This document shows, piece by piece, positions 49,727 through 61,841 of a DNA stretch of 64,000 nucleotides (its first letter is position 1; each line of letters starts with the position of its first letter). The DNA is taken from contig JADCRB010000041.1 of NCBI GenBank assembly GCA_021464245.1, positions 2,594,196-2,658,195 of the forward strand, in the 5' to 3' direction. A program made the position numbers and the translations under genes. The notes below the pieces were generated by a model that was given only the letters and a program-made list of their open reading frames with translations, was not told where the DNA came from and did not search any database. The stretch comes from Carallia brachiata. Its lineage: Eukaryota; Streptophyta; Magnoliopsida; Malpighiales; Rhizophoraceae.

Positions 49727-50800
49727 AATTGAGCTGATTGCTTTGATAGATTATTCTAAGTTCTTGTTACTATTGTTAATGCAAAAAGCCAAACTCATGT
49801 CGTGCATTTGTATCTACCTTTTGGTGTTTTCGGTTTACTTTTCTTTCTTTGTATTTTTTGATTTAATTTTGTTTAGTGTTTCTCACTCTTTAGATGAGCT
49901 TGCGTTCGGTTTTGTGCTTTGGGCCATTTGCCTTGTGCTTGTGGCCAACTTCTGTCCTTTTTTCTGTTTTTTTTTTTTTTTTTTTTGTTCTTCTATTGCT
50001 TTTGCTTGACGTGTTGAGCATGAAATGGAAGAACAAGAGGATGAGAGCGGAGTTTCGCCTTTGAGCCTCAACCAATGCAATCTTTGCATCACATAATTAA
50101 ATTTTTATTTATTTATTAAAAAATTTATTAAATTATAAATTATATAATAAAAATAATTCTTATTTTTTATAAATTTCATATCTCTTTACTTAAAATTTAA
50201 ATTTAATACATTTAAATTAAAATTTTAAATTTTAACTATTAAAATACCTTCTAAAAAATCTTGATTGTTTCAGTTTTCGTTATTAATAGTTAGTGGGTCC
50301 ATTGTGATTTCGGCTTCATTACTGGGCCTGAAACAACAAAGAACTAAACACGGCTCAATTAGTTAGACCTCATTCTCAATGTGAAGTTTAAAACTTCGAA
50401 TTTTTGTGGAAGACGGGGATCAGAAGGTGGACCTTTTACTCGTGGAAATTACTCATGGGTTTGATTTGTTCGGATTAAAAACATTTTTGGACCACCAGTT
50501 AGTAGCTACAGTTATTAAAATAAAAAAACAAAGAGAAAAGGCCTATTGACTATTGCACCCTTATTGCCGTAGCTATTTCTGTTAATTTCTATTATCACTT
50601 TTCTTAATTTCTTGTCACTTTTCAAGGGTAAAAATTAGATTTTGTTTTTTAATTCCAACAATGTGTAATTTAAAATCAATTAGGATTTCAAATTCTTTGA
50701 CCGAAGAAATAGACAATAAGTTTTAAATGAAACCAAAAAGGAAATTGTTTAAGTATCAGTTCAAATTGCAACAACATCTAGTATGGTAGAAATTAAATGA
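49725..50800. other. Intergenic, no gene recognised
   Basis: A plus-strand frame to 50009 starts within the hAT-like element and is Phe/Leu-rich. The overlapping minus frames are Lys-rich. Neither is supported. 50100-50800 is AT-rich without a recognised feature. Confidence 0.4.
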
Positions 50801-50809
50801 GACCTCAAA

Positions 50810-51630
50810 AAAAGAACAAGAAAATGCTATGGCATTTTTAATGTATTTAATAACTAAACATTTTTTAGGCGATCCAAGTTATATACAAGAAAAATTATTA
50901 AAAATATTATCTAACTTAACATGCTTAGCATTATAAGATTTTAGATGATACAATGACATGTTTTTAATGAAAATTTTACTATAATTGATTGTCAACATTT
51001 TCATTAAAAAAAGAGATTCATTGTAGATTTACCTAAATTATTTCGACAAAAAGTTAAATAAAGAATAAGTGACATTAATAATAATAGTATACCCTATGAC
51101 TTTTTGTTTTATGGAGATATTATAGTTTACATTAATAATGAAGATTTAAGTTTATGTACAAATATGAACTTTAAGGCAAAAATGAAAAACAAAATGAGGG
51201 GAAGCATACAAGAATTAGAGTCTTCTTGCACACACTATGGTAATAAAACAATTTTAGCACCTTTTACACGTAAGAAACAAAAGATTAAGAAATATAAAAG
51301 ATTTACTCCTTTTAAGAACTTTGAATAGCAAAAATCACAAAATCTTAGAAAATCATATAAGTTAGAAGATAAAAATAAAAAAGAAAAAGGCATTTTATAA
51401 AAAAAATCTGTTCTTTGTTATAAATCTAGTCAAGTAGGACATTACAAAACCTAATATAAGTTAAAAAAAAAAATACAGGCGTTAGAATTAGAAGAAAAGA
51501 TTAAAAATAAGATGATAGTTATTATTGAAAAAAATTGTGAAACAGATGACAGTAGATAAAATATTTCAAATAAAAGAAAATTCATCAAATTATTACAGTA
51601 GTTCTAATGACAGCGAGTACATAAGGACAA
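50810..51630 (+). pseudogene. Endogenous pararetrovirus (Caulimoviridae-like) coat-protein remnant
   Basis: Plus-strand frames show, in order, a region resembling the conserved capsid core of plant pararetroviruses (about 50830-51110, with LSNLTC and a downstream DF-R-Y type stretch), an open stretch at 51104-51328 including an INxxxLxLC-type motif and a basic Lys-rich segment, a zinc-knuckle-like region (about 51412-51462), and a Glu/Lys coil followed by a Ser/Asp-rich tail (to about 51630). It is clearly dead: stops interrupt the core several times, another stop follows 51328, the knuckle has lost its second Cys (Ser instead) and has a stop where its last Cys-containing turn should be. No movement protein, protease or RT of the same virus is visible nearby. 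Assignment rests on motif order and residue pattern, so the family is likely but the genus is unknown. Confidence 0.65.
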
Positions 51631-51640
51631 TTATTTTATC

Positions 51641-51663
51641 TATATATATATATATATATATAT
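51641..51663. repeat. (TA)n microsatellite
   Basis: A short TA repeat directly at the 3' edge of the pararetroviral remnant. TA-rich tracts are common at integration borders of such sequences, but causality is not shown. Confidence 0.9.
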
Positions 51664-52036
51664 CTCGACAAGTACGGAATCAAAAGTTGTTGATCGAAAA
51701 ACGATGATCCTCACCCGTTCTCTAAAATTTTCAACGAGTATAAGGATAGAAACAGAGTTCATTATCCCCATCCCAGATCCGTCTTTGTATCCATTCCCGT
51801 TCCCCTCTGTTTCTTAATTTATTTGTTTTACCCTTCGTATATGATAGTTATATATTATTTTTAAGGGACAATTTGTCATTGTACACTGACCCACTGTACA
51901 CCTCTGCTTCCTCTTTCCTGCACTGTTCTCCTTCCTCTCTCGATTTCTCAGTGGCCTTCGTCGATCCCACAATCCCTCTCTTCTCTTCTTCGATTTCTTC
52001 ATTAGTTTTGGAAATTTTGTATCCTTAGTAGTTGCA

Positions 52037-53424
52037 TTGAGCTGGCTAAATCCACGCCCATCACATTTGGATGCCTACCTACCCAAATCGCATTTTGCAC
52101 GTGGATTTCGTGTTCCCTTTGGCGCCATTGCAGCGGTTTCTGGAGGAATCACCTATTTGGATTACTTCTCCTCTCCTACTGTGGTAAATTTCCTTCGTTT
52201 TTCCCATCATGATTTTGTTTCAATTTTCAAACATTGTTTTTTTTTTTTTTTAATTTTTTTTATGGCTTATTAGACGCTTTCCAACAAGATTGAATATATG
52301 GGATCTTCTTGATACTTTCCACTATTTTTTCTAACAAAAAAAAAAAAAAAGAGAACCTTGGAAAGTGGTAAATCCAGTTATATCTGGGCTAACACTGTGC
52401 AATTTGTTTGTGATATTATGGAAGCTGTACATATTATGCAATAATATGTATTTAACTTTCTGGGCATTTCAGAGCACTTCTTATTTTGGTAATTTGAGGA
52501 ATGGTATAATGTACTCATATAACAGAGGTTTAGGCCTACTTCTTAAGCATCTAAAATCATGCTCAACCTCTTGGTTGGAAGGTACAATAAAAACATGGTG
52601 CGAATAATGATTTGGCTGTTTCAGTTGACCCAACTGAACTTAATTCTTCTATCCAAAAAAAAAAAAAAAAAGTTTTAGTTAAATCTTGTGGCTTCCATTG
52701 TTTCTGTCTGTCATTCGTAATTCTAATTTAGTTTCAATATAGTCTAGGCTCTTGGGGGTACTTGCTGTCCGTGCAAGTTATTTAACCGTCAAACTGCTGA
52801 CTTTTTCTGAATGCTTTCTGTTCTGTCATCTGTAGTAACAATAAACAGGATGATTTAATTGTTATTGGAATGAGGTTATGTTGGTGGGTCTGTGTACTTG
52901 TTCATCAATGGAGAGTGCAATGGAGTCGCCTGAACCGCGAAAGAGTATATAAAAGGGGATGAAATTATGAACATGAATGCATGATCATTGCTCTTACTTG
53001 ACTGTGGATTGCAAGCCATAGTTTGTACGATAATTTGGGATTGACACGAGGCTTGACATCGTAATTGAAAATGCATTTTTCTTGGAAACTGGTGAGGATA
53101 ATGGTGGTGCTTAGAGCTGTCCATATTTTAAGTATCTTTTTTTTTTTGTTGGAAAGCAAGGAACAAATAGGGACGGGCTGTTGATCTTAAACATATTTGA
53201 AGTTTTTTTTTTTTTGTTGGTTAGAAAGCTGACTTTTTGTCTTTGTTAATTCTACATGTAAAAGGATCTTTTGAGTAGTAAGGGAGAATTTCTGTTAAGA
53301 TTTCTTTGTTTGAAATTTTTTAACCCAAGTCATTCTTCCTTTTCCTATTTAAAATTATGCAGGTGCACTGCTTACAAATATAGGAAAAGCAAAAGACTTG
53401 ATGGAACTTGCCATGAAGAATTAG
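52037..53424 (+). CDS. Possible small two-exon gene or its remnant, unidentified
   Basis: Candidate exon 1 (52037-52183) encodes SWLNPRPSHLDAYLPKSH, then ARGFRVPFGAIAAVSGGITY and LDYFSSPTV, with a hydrophobic Gly/Ala-rich segment that could be a membrane helix, followed by donor GTAAAT. Candidate exon 2 starts after ATTATGCAG at 53363 and in one frame gives GALLTNIGKAKDLMELAMKN then TAG (53422-53424). The frames agree only if one more G were present at the exon 1 donor. No in-frame ATG was found upstream: a TTG stands where one might be expected. The amino-acid composition looks protein-like, with a CT-rich leader upstream (51900-52000). I do not recognise the family. Confidence 0.35.
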
Positions 53425-53765
53425 AGGTTCTTGGGGTCATGCAATGTTGTTCCCAAAGGTACTAATTTTACAAGATTATCTGTTGATGGGTCTTCTACTT
53501 CAATTCACCTGTGTTTTTAGAATGGTGGTCCTTTATCTAAAGTCAAAATACAGTACCAAGTAAGCAATTATAATAAAGTACAATTTCAGTTATAGGACAA
53601 GAGTATTAAACGAAACTTTGAAATAATATGTAACTCGGCCATGACTTTCTTTGAAGGTCATATAATGTATCCCAGGATGACATCATAAAGGTTGCAAATA
53701 CTCATGAATTTATAATTTCGGTTACACAAGTTCAATTTCTTATGAATTTGGCTTTGCTTAGGGCC
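53425..53765. other. Intergenic
   Basis: Nothing recognisable apart from short AT-rich frames. Confidence 0.4.
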
Positions 53766-53867
53766 TGTTTGGAGACATTATTTTTTGTGTTTCTGTTTTT
53801 GCTATTTGTTGAATTTTCGTATTTATTACTGTCAACTTTTATTTTTTTCTATAAGAATAAAAAAGTA

Positions 53868-54690
53868 GATAGAGAAAAAATAGTGAGAGAAATGGTAAAA
53901 AAAAATATGAATAGAGAGAGAAAAAATGTAGAGAATGGTTGATAGAGAGATGAAATAGAGAGATGATAGAAAATGGATAGAGAGAAAAAAGGGGGAGAGA
54001 GAGAGAGAAAAAGGGTAGAGTGAGAACGAGTTGACAGGAAGAGAGAAAGAGTAGAGAGAGTAAAGGTAGAGAGTGACTAGAAAGAGAATACAAAGAGAGA
54101 GTTGAGAGAAAATATGAAGAAAGAATAAGTAGAGAGAGAAAGGAGAGAGAGAGGGTAGAGACATAATGAGTAGAGATAACCATAGAAAGAGAAAAAGGAA
54201 AGAGTGAGTAAAGAGAGAATGAGTAGAGAGAATGGTAGGGAAAGAAAAGGAGAGAGAGACGGTAGAGAGAGAATGAGTAGAGAGAATGGTTGAGGGAGAA
54301 AAACGAGAGAGAGTGGGTAGAGAGAAAATAAGTAGAGAAAAAGGAGAAAGAGAGACAAAGGTCGAGAGAGAATGAGTAGAGAATGGTAGAGAGAGAAAAA
54401 AAAGAGGAGAGAGAATGAGTAGAGAATGGTTGAGGGCGAAAAAGGAGAGAGAGTGGGTAGAGAGAGAATGAGTAAAGAGAATGGTAGAGAGAGAAAAATG
54501 AGAGAGGGTATGGGAGAATAAGTAGAGAGAGTGGTAAAGAGAAAAAAGGGAGAGTAGAGAGAATGGTTGAAGGAGAAAAAGGAGCGAGAGAGTGGGTAGA
54601 GAGAGAAATGGCAGGGAGAATAAAGGAGAGTGTAGAGAGAATGAGTAGAGAGAAAAACTAGAGAGGGATAGAGAATGGTGAAGAAATTGA
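53868..54690. repeat. GA-rich degenerate minisatellite
   Basis: About 820 bp is almost entirely purine on the plus strand, built from diverged units such as GTAGAGAGAATGAGTAGAGA and GAATGGTAGAGAGAGAAAAA. The unit length varies roughly between 35 and 45 bp. The reverse strand gives false Ser/Leu/Phe-rich frames. The tract is preceded at 53760 by AGGGCCTGTTTGG, a MITE-style terminus, so it may have expanded inside a transposon. Confidence 0.85.
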
Positions 54691-54814
54691 AGAGAAGTCT
54701 AAAAATTTATATTCTGTATCTATTTTTGTAAATAACATCATAACCAAAATTAAACAATAATATATATTTTAAATAATAATATTTACTTGAATTTATATTT
54801 GTCTATTAACTTGA

Positions 54815-55760
54815 GGGGTCGTTTGTTTTATGGTTCGGTACCGAAATTAGAATCGGAATCGGAATTCAGTGAAATCAGAAATGAAATAATTTATTTCATT
54901 ACATGTTTAATTTAATCGGGGATTGGAATCAAAACCCTTTATGATCGTTTGTTTCAGTTTGGAGTCAAAATCAATATTAGATGTATAATAATATTTATGT
55001 TACAATAAAAATAAGAGAAATTATTTTTAAAATTAAAAATTATTATAAAAATAATTATAATAACAATAATAATTTACTTCACAATGATAACTACAAATAT
55101 AAACTCTAAAATAAAAATATTAACATAATATTTTATTAATAACAATGATAATAGAGAAAGAGGATTATTAATATTATTATATATAACATTATTGATATTG
55201 TAGAGATTGTAAAACATTTCATTATTAATAAATAAATGATTATTAAGAAAAATATTATAAATAAAATTCTATCAAAATCAAATTTCATGACTAACTAAAA
55301 GCAATATAATATCACTATGAAAATATAAATTCACTGCAATCTATTTCAATAAAAAAATGTTTTTTCAAAAAATAAAAAGTGATTAACTCATATAAGTAAA
55401 CAAAAAAATTGATTAAGAAATTAAATATTGAAAAACTATACTTATTTAAATAAGTAAATTAAATTAATTAAGAATTAAAAAAAAATTGAAAGGCATAGAA
55501 GTGGGTGTAAGAGAGAGAATTTGTGGTAGTTTAGAAGAAAACATGGGCAAAAAATTGTAGAAATTGTGGAAAGATAGTTGCAATGGGAATAAGAATGATT
55601 AATAGGTTAAATTAGGGAATGATGATTCCCTCAAAGTGGAGAATCTCATTCCCATTTTTAAGAAAGTGGAATTCCACTTTTCATTAAACAAACAACAAGA
55701 ATGAGAATTAGGTTGTTGATTCCTATTCCTACATTATAAATTTCCTAAACAAACACCTCC
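54815..55760. mobile_element. PIF/Harbinger-like or related TIR element
   Basis: 946 bp with ends GGGGTCGTTTGTTT and, reverse-complemented right, GGAGGTGTTTGTTT. TGA flanks both sides (54812-54814, 55761-55763), a 3-bp duplication like the TWA of PIF/Harbinger with one change. Non-coding and AT-rich. Confidence 0.6.
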
Positions 55761-55763
55761 TGA

Positions 55764-57949
55764 ATTTATTTAGGTGCTTAGTGCCTTTGCTAACAACAAA
55801 AGAATTCTTGATCCTTTTTTTTTTTTTATTAACTTGTTCCTTTTTTAACTTGCGTTTTCTTTGTTCTCCACATAAAGAGCAAGTATGATAGTGGCTCCGC
55901 TAAAGTGATTTTCCGTTTTCTGGTTGTGCATCAGGGATAAATATGCCGCGAGTCTGAAAGTTTTGTTCATATTAGGGATGTTCACAATCCATCTAACCTG
56001 CCAAAAATTGCTCATGAAAACCAAAAGTGAAAAAAAAGGATCAATAGTTTTATTTTTTTTTCAAACCCCCTTATAGCAGTTTGGATGCGAATTGGAAGTT
56101 TTAAAAACTGTTAAAGATGGATTTAATCTGCTGTAACTACTTTATTTCTAAATTATACACATTTATTCCCAGGTAATACAAATTCAACGTAGTTTACCTT
56201 AACCCAAGGTAATACAAAATCTTAGGATGTTCTCTGTAATTTTCAGTTAAGCCTTGTGGTGGTTTAAGAGTTCTCTGCATCATATTTTTGCAATCTTTTA
56301 TCCTCTTAATCTATGCAAAATTTTGCTTCTAGGGATTTTTTTGATAATTCACTAAATCGTCCTGAACTAGTCAAATTAGCATCAAGATTCTCTAGAATTG
56401 AGTGTCATAGAATCACTCCATTTTTCAGATTTTCTTTGATTATCAAAATTCTAATATAGACATTCTGAGGTTGATGACCAAATGAAAACAAGTATGTACT
56501 AATTTTGAAATCAATGTAATTATATGTTTCATAACGCATCAAACCACCCATATCCAATCCACAACCGCCATGTTATTGAATAGTCTGTGATCATTTCTAG
56601 ATTGGTTGTGGTATGAGTTTTTTAAAAATCGCCGCTAGTGTTTTGGATGTATAATATCCTTTAAAACTATCCACTCCAACCCGTGAACATTCTTAGTTTA
56701 GATGGCCAAAAAATATCATGACAGCAAGCAGCTTATACAGAATGGTATCTTAATATACAAGACCGGAGACGTTTTAGTGTACAAGACTAATGAATTATCT
56801 TCTCTATTTCCATGGGCTATGGCTGTGTTCATAGTCCACCAGATGCCATAGTCTTTGTAACAATGGTAATCTAGATTAATCACTTCAGTTATATTTCATT
56901 GTGTGGACTAAGGGCATCTGTTGCTATTGGGGCTGTTTATTTACTTTTGAAATCTTTTTACATGAAAGGAAACTGCAGAAAGCCACTCATAGAGAAGACA
57001 ACCCAGTCTTCAATTCTGCCCTTACTCAGATTGATCACATGCGGCACACATTGTGACTTTTAACCATGTGTGAGATTATAGAGGTATTTCTCAAATTATT
57101 TTGCATGTGACTTTTAACCATGTTCTAAAATGGCTGCTATTTAGGGTATTACCTATGACATTTGAGCTTCCACAATATATCTAGAAAAACAGTTTGATTA
57201 TAGTCAAGGAATATGAATGTAAAAAGGGACTATTATCGTTTAGCATTTGCTTTATGTATTTACCGATTAGCCAATTATGTTTATTTAAAATGAATGAAAT
57301 ATAACTGTAGATACATGACGAAAAATAAAGTGTAGCTCAGTCTAAAAGAGGTGTGGTTATTTAAGATCAATATTACAAAATACTTCTAGGATACAATGGG
57401 ACACATTGTTTATTATAAATCTCACTAATATATATATATTCAAATGATTGTAGTCATTATGTATCCCTAATAGATATATAGATTGTGCTCCCAAACACAA
57501 CGTGCTCACTAGTCATATGACCCATTTGTTTTTATGAATAACTAATGAGAAATTAGATGTTTAGAATCCATAGCAGTAATTGGGTTCATTTTAGCATATA
57601 ATGTGCGACTGCAAGATGTTAGATATGATCACAGTCTGGTTTGCTTCCAAGGAAATAATGCACCAAAATCGAACTGTAAGGGACGGTTTGGTTCTGGTTC
57701 AGTTCAAATTGCTAGTTATGTTTATGATTCAGTTTGTTCAAGGTTCTAGTTTGATTTCGATTTTAATTCTGTCCAATATAGAATTGTTCAGTTAGATAAG
57801 ATTTGATCCAATTCAATCACATTTTTTTTTTAAATAAAAAAGGTTGAGAAATTTAAATTTTTAAATGCTTATTTAAGAGAACGAGAAAATTTTTACAAAA
57901 GAATGGGCTTGAGCTTAATTAAAATTTAATTTACCATTGTGAAACAGTC
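55764..57949. other. Intergenic, no gene recognised
   Basis: No supported coding region. 57655-57830 contains 'ggttctggttcagttcaaatt'-like words of another worn repeat, and the 64-codon frame there is probably incidental. Confidence 0.4.
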
Positions 57950-57954
57950 TCATT

Positions 57955-58990
57955 TGTTAGTCCTAGTGCAGTCCAAGAGAGGGAGTGAATTGGGACCATT
58001 TCTGTCTTGGTTAGTTTCTGTCTTGGTCAGTCAGTGATCTTTTCTGTCTGGTCGGGTAGGTTTGGTCGGTCAGAGGTTTGGTATGATCAGTCACATGCTT
58101 CACAGAAAATAACTCAACTTCAAAATGTTAGTGTGCATAGTACAAATAAATAATCAAATCTAAAAATACAACAGAAAGTAAAGGAGTTTGAGAGAGAAAA
58201 GCGTGCACACGGATTTTATAATGGTTTGCCCCAAATTGGGAGTTTACGTCCAGTCCCTAAGGTTCTCTCCTTAGGATTTCCACTAACACCAAAATCTCTT
58301 CTTTTGGAAGGTGAAGGTTAACTCTTAAAACTTTCTGACCTTAGCTTACGTGAAGCTAACACAAGAATACATTAATTTTCTAACAATACAAGGCTCACTA
58401 GCTTTCACGTAGCACATACACACGCCTTCTTTTCTTTTCTTCACGCTTTGATTTTCTCTCAAAGCACAATTTCAAATACAACGTTAAAGCCTTTCTCACT
58501 GCTATAAACACACACATCTCTAACGCTAAAAGAACCAATCTTATAGGAAAGAGAGTAAACACTAGTCGTTGAGTAATAATTTTCTATCTTATAGAGAATT
58601 ATTCCAATAAGGAAACTTGACAGCTATACTGCTGTATTTTTGGTGATTGACCGCGCCTCGGGTTTGGTTAACTATAATTCGTCTGACAACTTGTCACCAC
58701 CGAAGCTTTCCTTCTTTGCACGAGATCCACCTTAATCTCCAAAAATACCTTGCTTAAAATAGAAGTTAGCAGAACTAACAAGATCTTTAGAGAATGATTA
58801 GCTCACATTAAAATTTTATAATAAGATCTTGCCATAATATGTGCGATAATGAATAATATAGTTATCATAATAAGCTCAATCATGCATTAATACAAAAATC
58901 TATCCACATAAGCATAATAAGTGAATAAGTAAACAATTTTTCAATTATGGGATACATCAAAATATGCTGCCATGATTCCTAGTCTCAACA
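57955..58990. mobile_element. Solo LTR
   Basis: 1,036 bp beginning TGTTAGTCCTAGTGCAGTCC and ending GATTCCTAGTCTCAACA, flanked on both sides by TCATT (57950-57954 and 58991-58995), a 5-bp target duplication. No primer-binding site, polypurine tract or internal region accompanies it, so it is the product of LTR-LTR recombination. The stretch 'ataatggtttgccccaaattggg' is a phrase seen in long plant LTRs. Confidence 0.85.
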
Positions 58991-58995
58991 TCATT

Positions 58996-60102
58996 TGGGA
59001 CCCAAATTTTTTATTCATTTATTTGTTTTTCCCCTAAAACATGGGAACCCAAAATTTGTTCTTTATTTATTTTATTTTAGTAATTTGTACTTATAATCAA
59101 AATTGGCTATATTCATTCTATGGTTGAACAGTGATGCTTAACTATTCGGATAAAATGAGAATTACATTCCTGAAATTATATACTTTAAGTGATGCATTTG
59201 TTGGTTTTAATTTTTTGTTAAATGCTCTGGATGGTTAGATGCAGTAGTGGATGTGAAACCGACTAGTTGTCAAATTATTGTGAAAGATTGAATTACATGA
59301 ACAAATACTGGAACAAGATAATACAGATCAATACGAGAAGCAAACTAGCAATTCTCGGAGAAATTACTTTGCTCAACATTGCCTTGTATGCAAATTGTTT
59401 TTAGACAGTATGTGAAAATTGTTTGTTTTTACTCCCTTTTTCCATGAGTTAAACTGCATTAGTTTCCAAATTGAAAGCTATAAATATCTTTTTCCTTCCA
59501 TTGTTTTGTGACACAACAGGGCTCTTTTCAATGAAAATTTATAAGGTATTGGTAGTTCTTTTTCTGTAATCATTAATTGGGATCATATTTCATAGGATAC
59601 CTCTTTTTATTTATTTATTTTTTTAACTGAGAAACACCAATTTAATCAATGGTTGAAATGTCGATATAACCTCCGGTTTGAACTACCGGTGAACTGGCGG
59701 TTCACAGTTTTTGGAAGGATGGAACCTTAATTGAACCTCCCCACCTCATGGTTCAGGTTCGAGCCTGAATTGGATCAACCAGTTGTAGTTCTTGACCGGT
59801 TCAATTTGATTTAGTTTTAGTTTGAACCGTGGTCATGCCTAAGAAGTGTTTTTGTTGGCTGTCTTTTGCCTATGATGCCTAAAAATTTTTTAAAAAAAAA
59901 AACTATCCACTCAATTGTTAGCGGTTACCGCCAACAAATAATTGAGTTAGAGGGAAATTTGATGTCATTACATTATAAGAGCTTGGAGGACGGCTTTGGG
60001 TTGCAGAAAATAGACATCAATCTCTAGACCGACAGGTATTCGTAAAGCTAGCAATCAATCTGTTTGGTATAACTTGCAGGTTCTTACGGATAACTACCTC
60101 CA

Positions 60103-60154
<52 letters not shown>

Positions 60155-60950
60155 TTTTTTTTTTTGGGGAAAAAGTACAAATCCTTTTTTTTTTTATTGC
60201 TATAATTGTTGCCTGAATGAAACAGGGGACAAATTTTTGAAATAGTTGTAAAATTTTTTACAACATAAAAAATTAAGTGCATCTCATTATTTTACTTTTG
60301 TTTCAACAAATATAACCATGGTTTCAAAAAAATGACCTCCTATTTCATTCGGACAGAAATTTGGGCATAAAAAATTTTGGGTGTGTACCCAAGCCCCGTT
60401 TTTTTTTTTTTATATAGAAATAGGAAAGTGATAGTGGTGTCCTGACAGTTGTGTCAGAGAATATTGCACTCGTTCTAAAAAATGTGAAAAATTTAGATAG
60501 TTACGTCATCTCTAAGTACCAAGACAGATATAAGTTTGGTCCTACCATTTGCCCTGACAATACTTAAACCCGACAGTGTTCTACACTTTCTAATGGACCA
60601 CAACCACGGAGTAATATAATCTTGTTCAGACTATTATTCATGGTTCTGTCCTTTTTTTCATTCTAGTCCAATGTTCAATTTTTTTTTTTTGTTTATTAAG
60701 AGACTCACAAGGTCATAAGTTATAGAAGAGAGAAATAAATTCTATCTCTTCCTTGCTAGGATTTGAACTAAATATCTCTAAAATAAAACTCTGAACTCTA
60801 ATTATTGAGAACTATGCCTATGTTTTTAGTTATGAGCAATGCTTCCATGGAATTAGCCCAATTTGAATCCAACTAAGAAAATGGGTTCACTTTGTAACAC
60901 GGGCCGTCACGTACTAGAATTCATATTGACATGTTCACCTTACAGTGAAT
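58996..60950. other. Intergenic, repeat scraps
   Basis: 59650-59830 has 'ccggtttgaactaccggtgaa' and 'accggttcaatttgatttag' words, related in style to the hAT-like family, but I found no borders. No gene. Confidence 0.4.
60103..60153. repeat. (CT)n-(AT)n microsatellite
   Basis: CT repeats with one interruption are followed by AT repeats, then a T run. Confidence 0.95.
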
Positions 60951-60972
60951 GCATACTTTTATAGTTGAAGCA

Positions 60973-61204
60973 CCACCAATGTTGTAGTTCAACTGACTTG
61001 GGGCACATGCTCTTAGGCGAACGGTTCCGAATTCAAGTGTTGGCAGATTGAAACCAACGGTCAGGATTTATTAGTGTGGCTAACTTAAGTATTTCTCGTG
61101 CAAGCTCTGTCATAATTGTCTAGACGTTCGCACTATTGAGAGGAGACTCAATACTCCCTAGTGAGACTGTCGAGGTGTACTCTCTCAATTTTTTTGACCA
61201 AAAA
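60973..61204 (+). mobile_element. SINE with 18-bp target duplication
   Basis: The 232-bp segment is bracketed by an exact direct repeat of 18 bp starting ACTTTTATAG (60955-60972 and 61205-61222). Near its 5' end are tRNA-like promoter words: an A-box-like TAGTTCAACTGACTTGG and a B-box-like GGTTCCGAATTCAAG. It ends in a T run plus ACCAAAAA. Length, internal polymerase III-type promoter and a long target duplication all fit a plant tRNA-derived SINE. Confidence 0.8.
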
Positions 61205-61230
61205 ACTTTTATAGTTGAAGCATTCATTTG

Positions 61231-61253
61231 TCTCTCTCTCTCTCTCTCTCTCT
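61231..61253. repeat. (CT)n microsatellite
   Basis: A short CT repeat just right of the SINE, followed by a T run. Confidence 0.95.
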
Positions 61254-61255
61254 GT

Positions 61256-61833
61256 TTTGTTTTTTTTTTTTTTTGAGAATAGAAAATGAAATTGAACCAA
61301 TTTCCTGGGCTTCGTCAGACTATGCCCATATACTTAGCATACTTGAGCTCATTGGTCCTTTTTCAGTTACAAAACTCATGCATTGGTTGGTTTCAGCCTC
61401 TGGCTTGAAAAACTCGAAAAATTCATTCTTTAATGTCTGCAGTCCTCTTTGACTACGATCTAAACACAATGTATTTGAGAAAGATGTCTCATGCACTTCT
61501 CTATCCCAATTTAGTTGACAGTGTTTAACTGTTCCACTAGTGGTTTCTGTATTGGACCTCTGGATGGCATTACTTTAGTGCCAGTTTATATTTTAAGGCA
61601 GACTGTTACTTGCTATGGTAAATTACTTTTTAGATCAAAAAGCACTGAACATTCCAAGTTGTTAAAAGGGAAAAATTGAAGGGCTTCAATCAGAACGTGT
61701 AATTGAGGTCTTTGCTTAAAATTGGTGCTGTTTGTTAGCCTCTTCTGCCACTGCCGAAGCAAATGTGCTGTCTGAGTAATCCTTAAAGGATTGGGGCCCT
61801 CCGTGATTTTCATGGTTGTGCTTATGATATTGG
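61256..61833. other. Intergenic
   Basis: Short frames on both strands (61228-61452 plus; 61613-61813 minus) are unrecognised and not supported as genes. Confidence 0.4.
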
Positions 61834-61841
61834 GTTACATT

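Noticed and set aside
53832..54358. Open frames rich in Ser, Leu and Phe on the minus strand
   Set aside because: They are the complement of the GA-rich minisatellite, so low-complexity translation rather than protein.
59640..59830. Fifth hAT-like element
   Set aside because: It shares CCGGTT words but has no matching inverted ends or 8-bp duplication.
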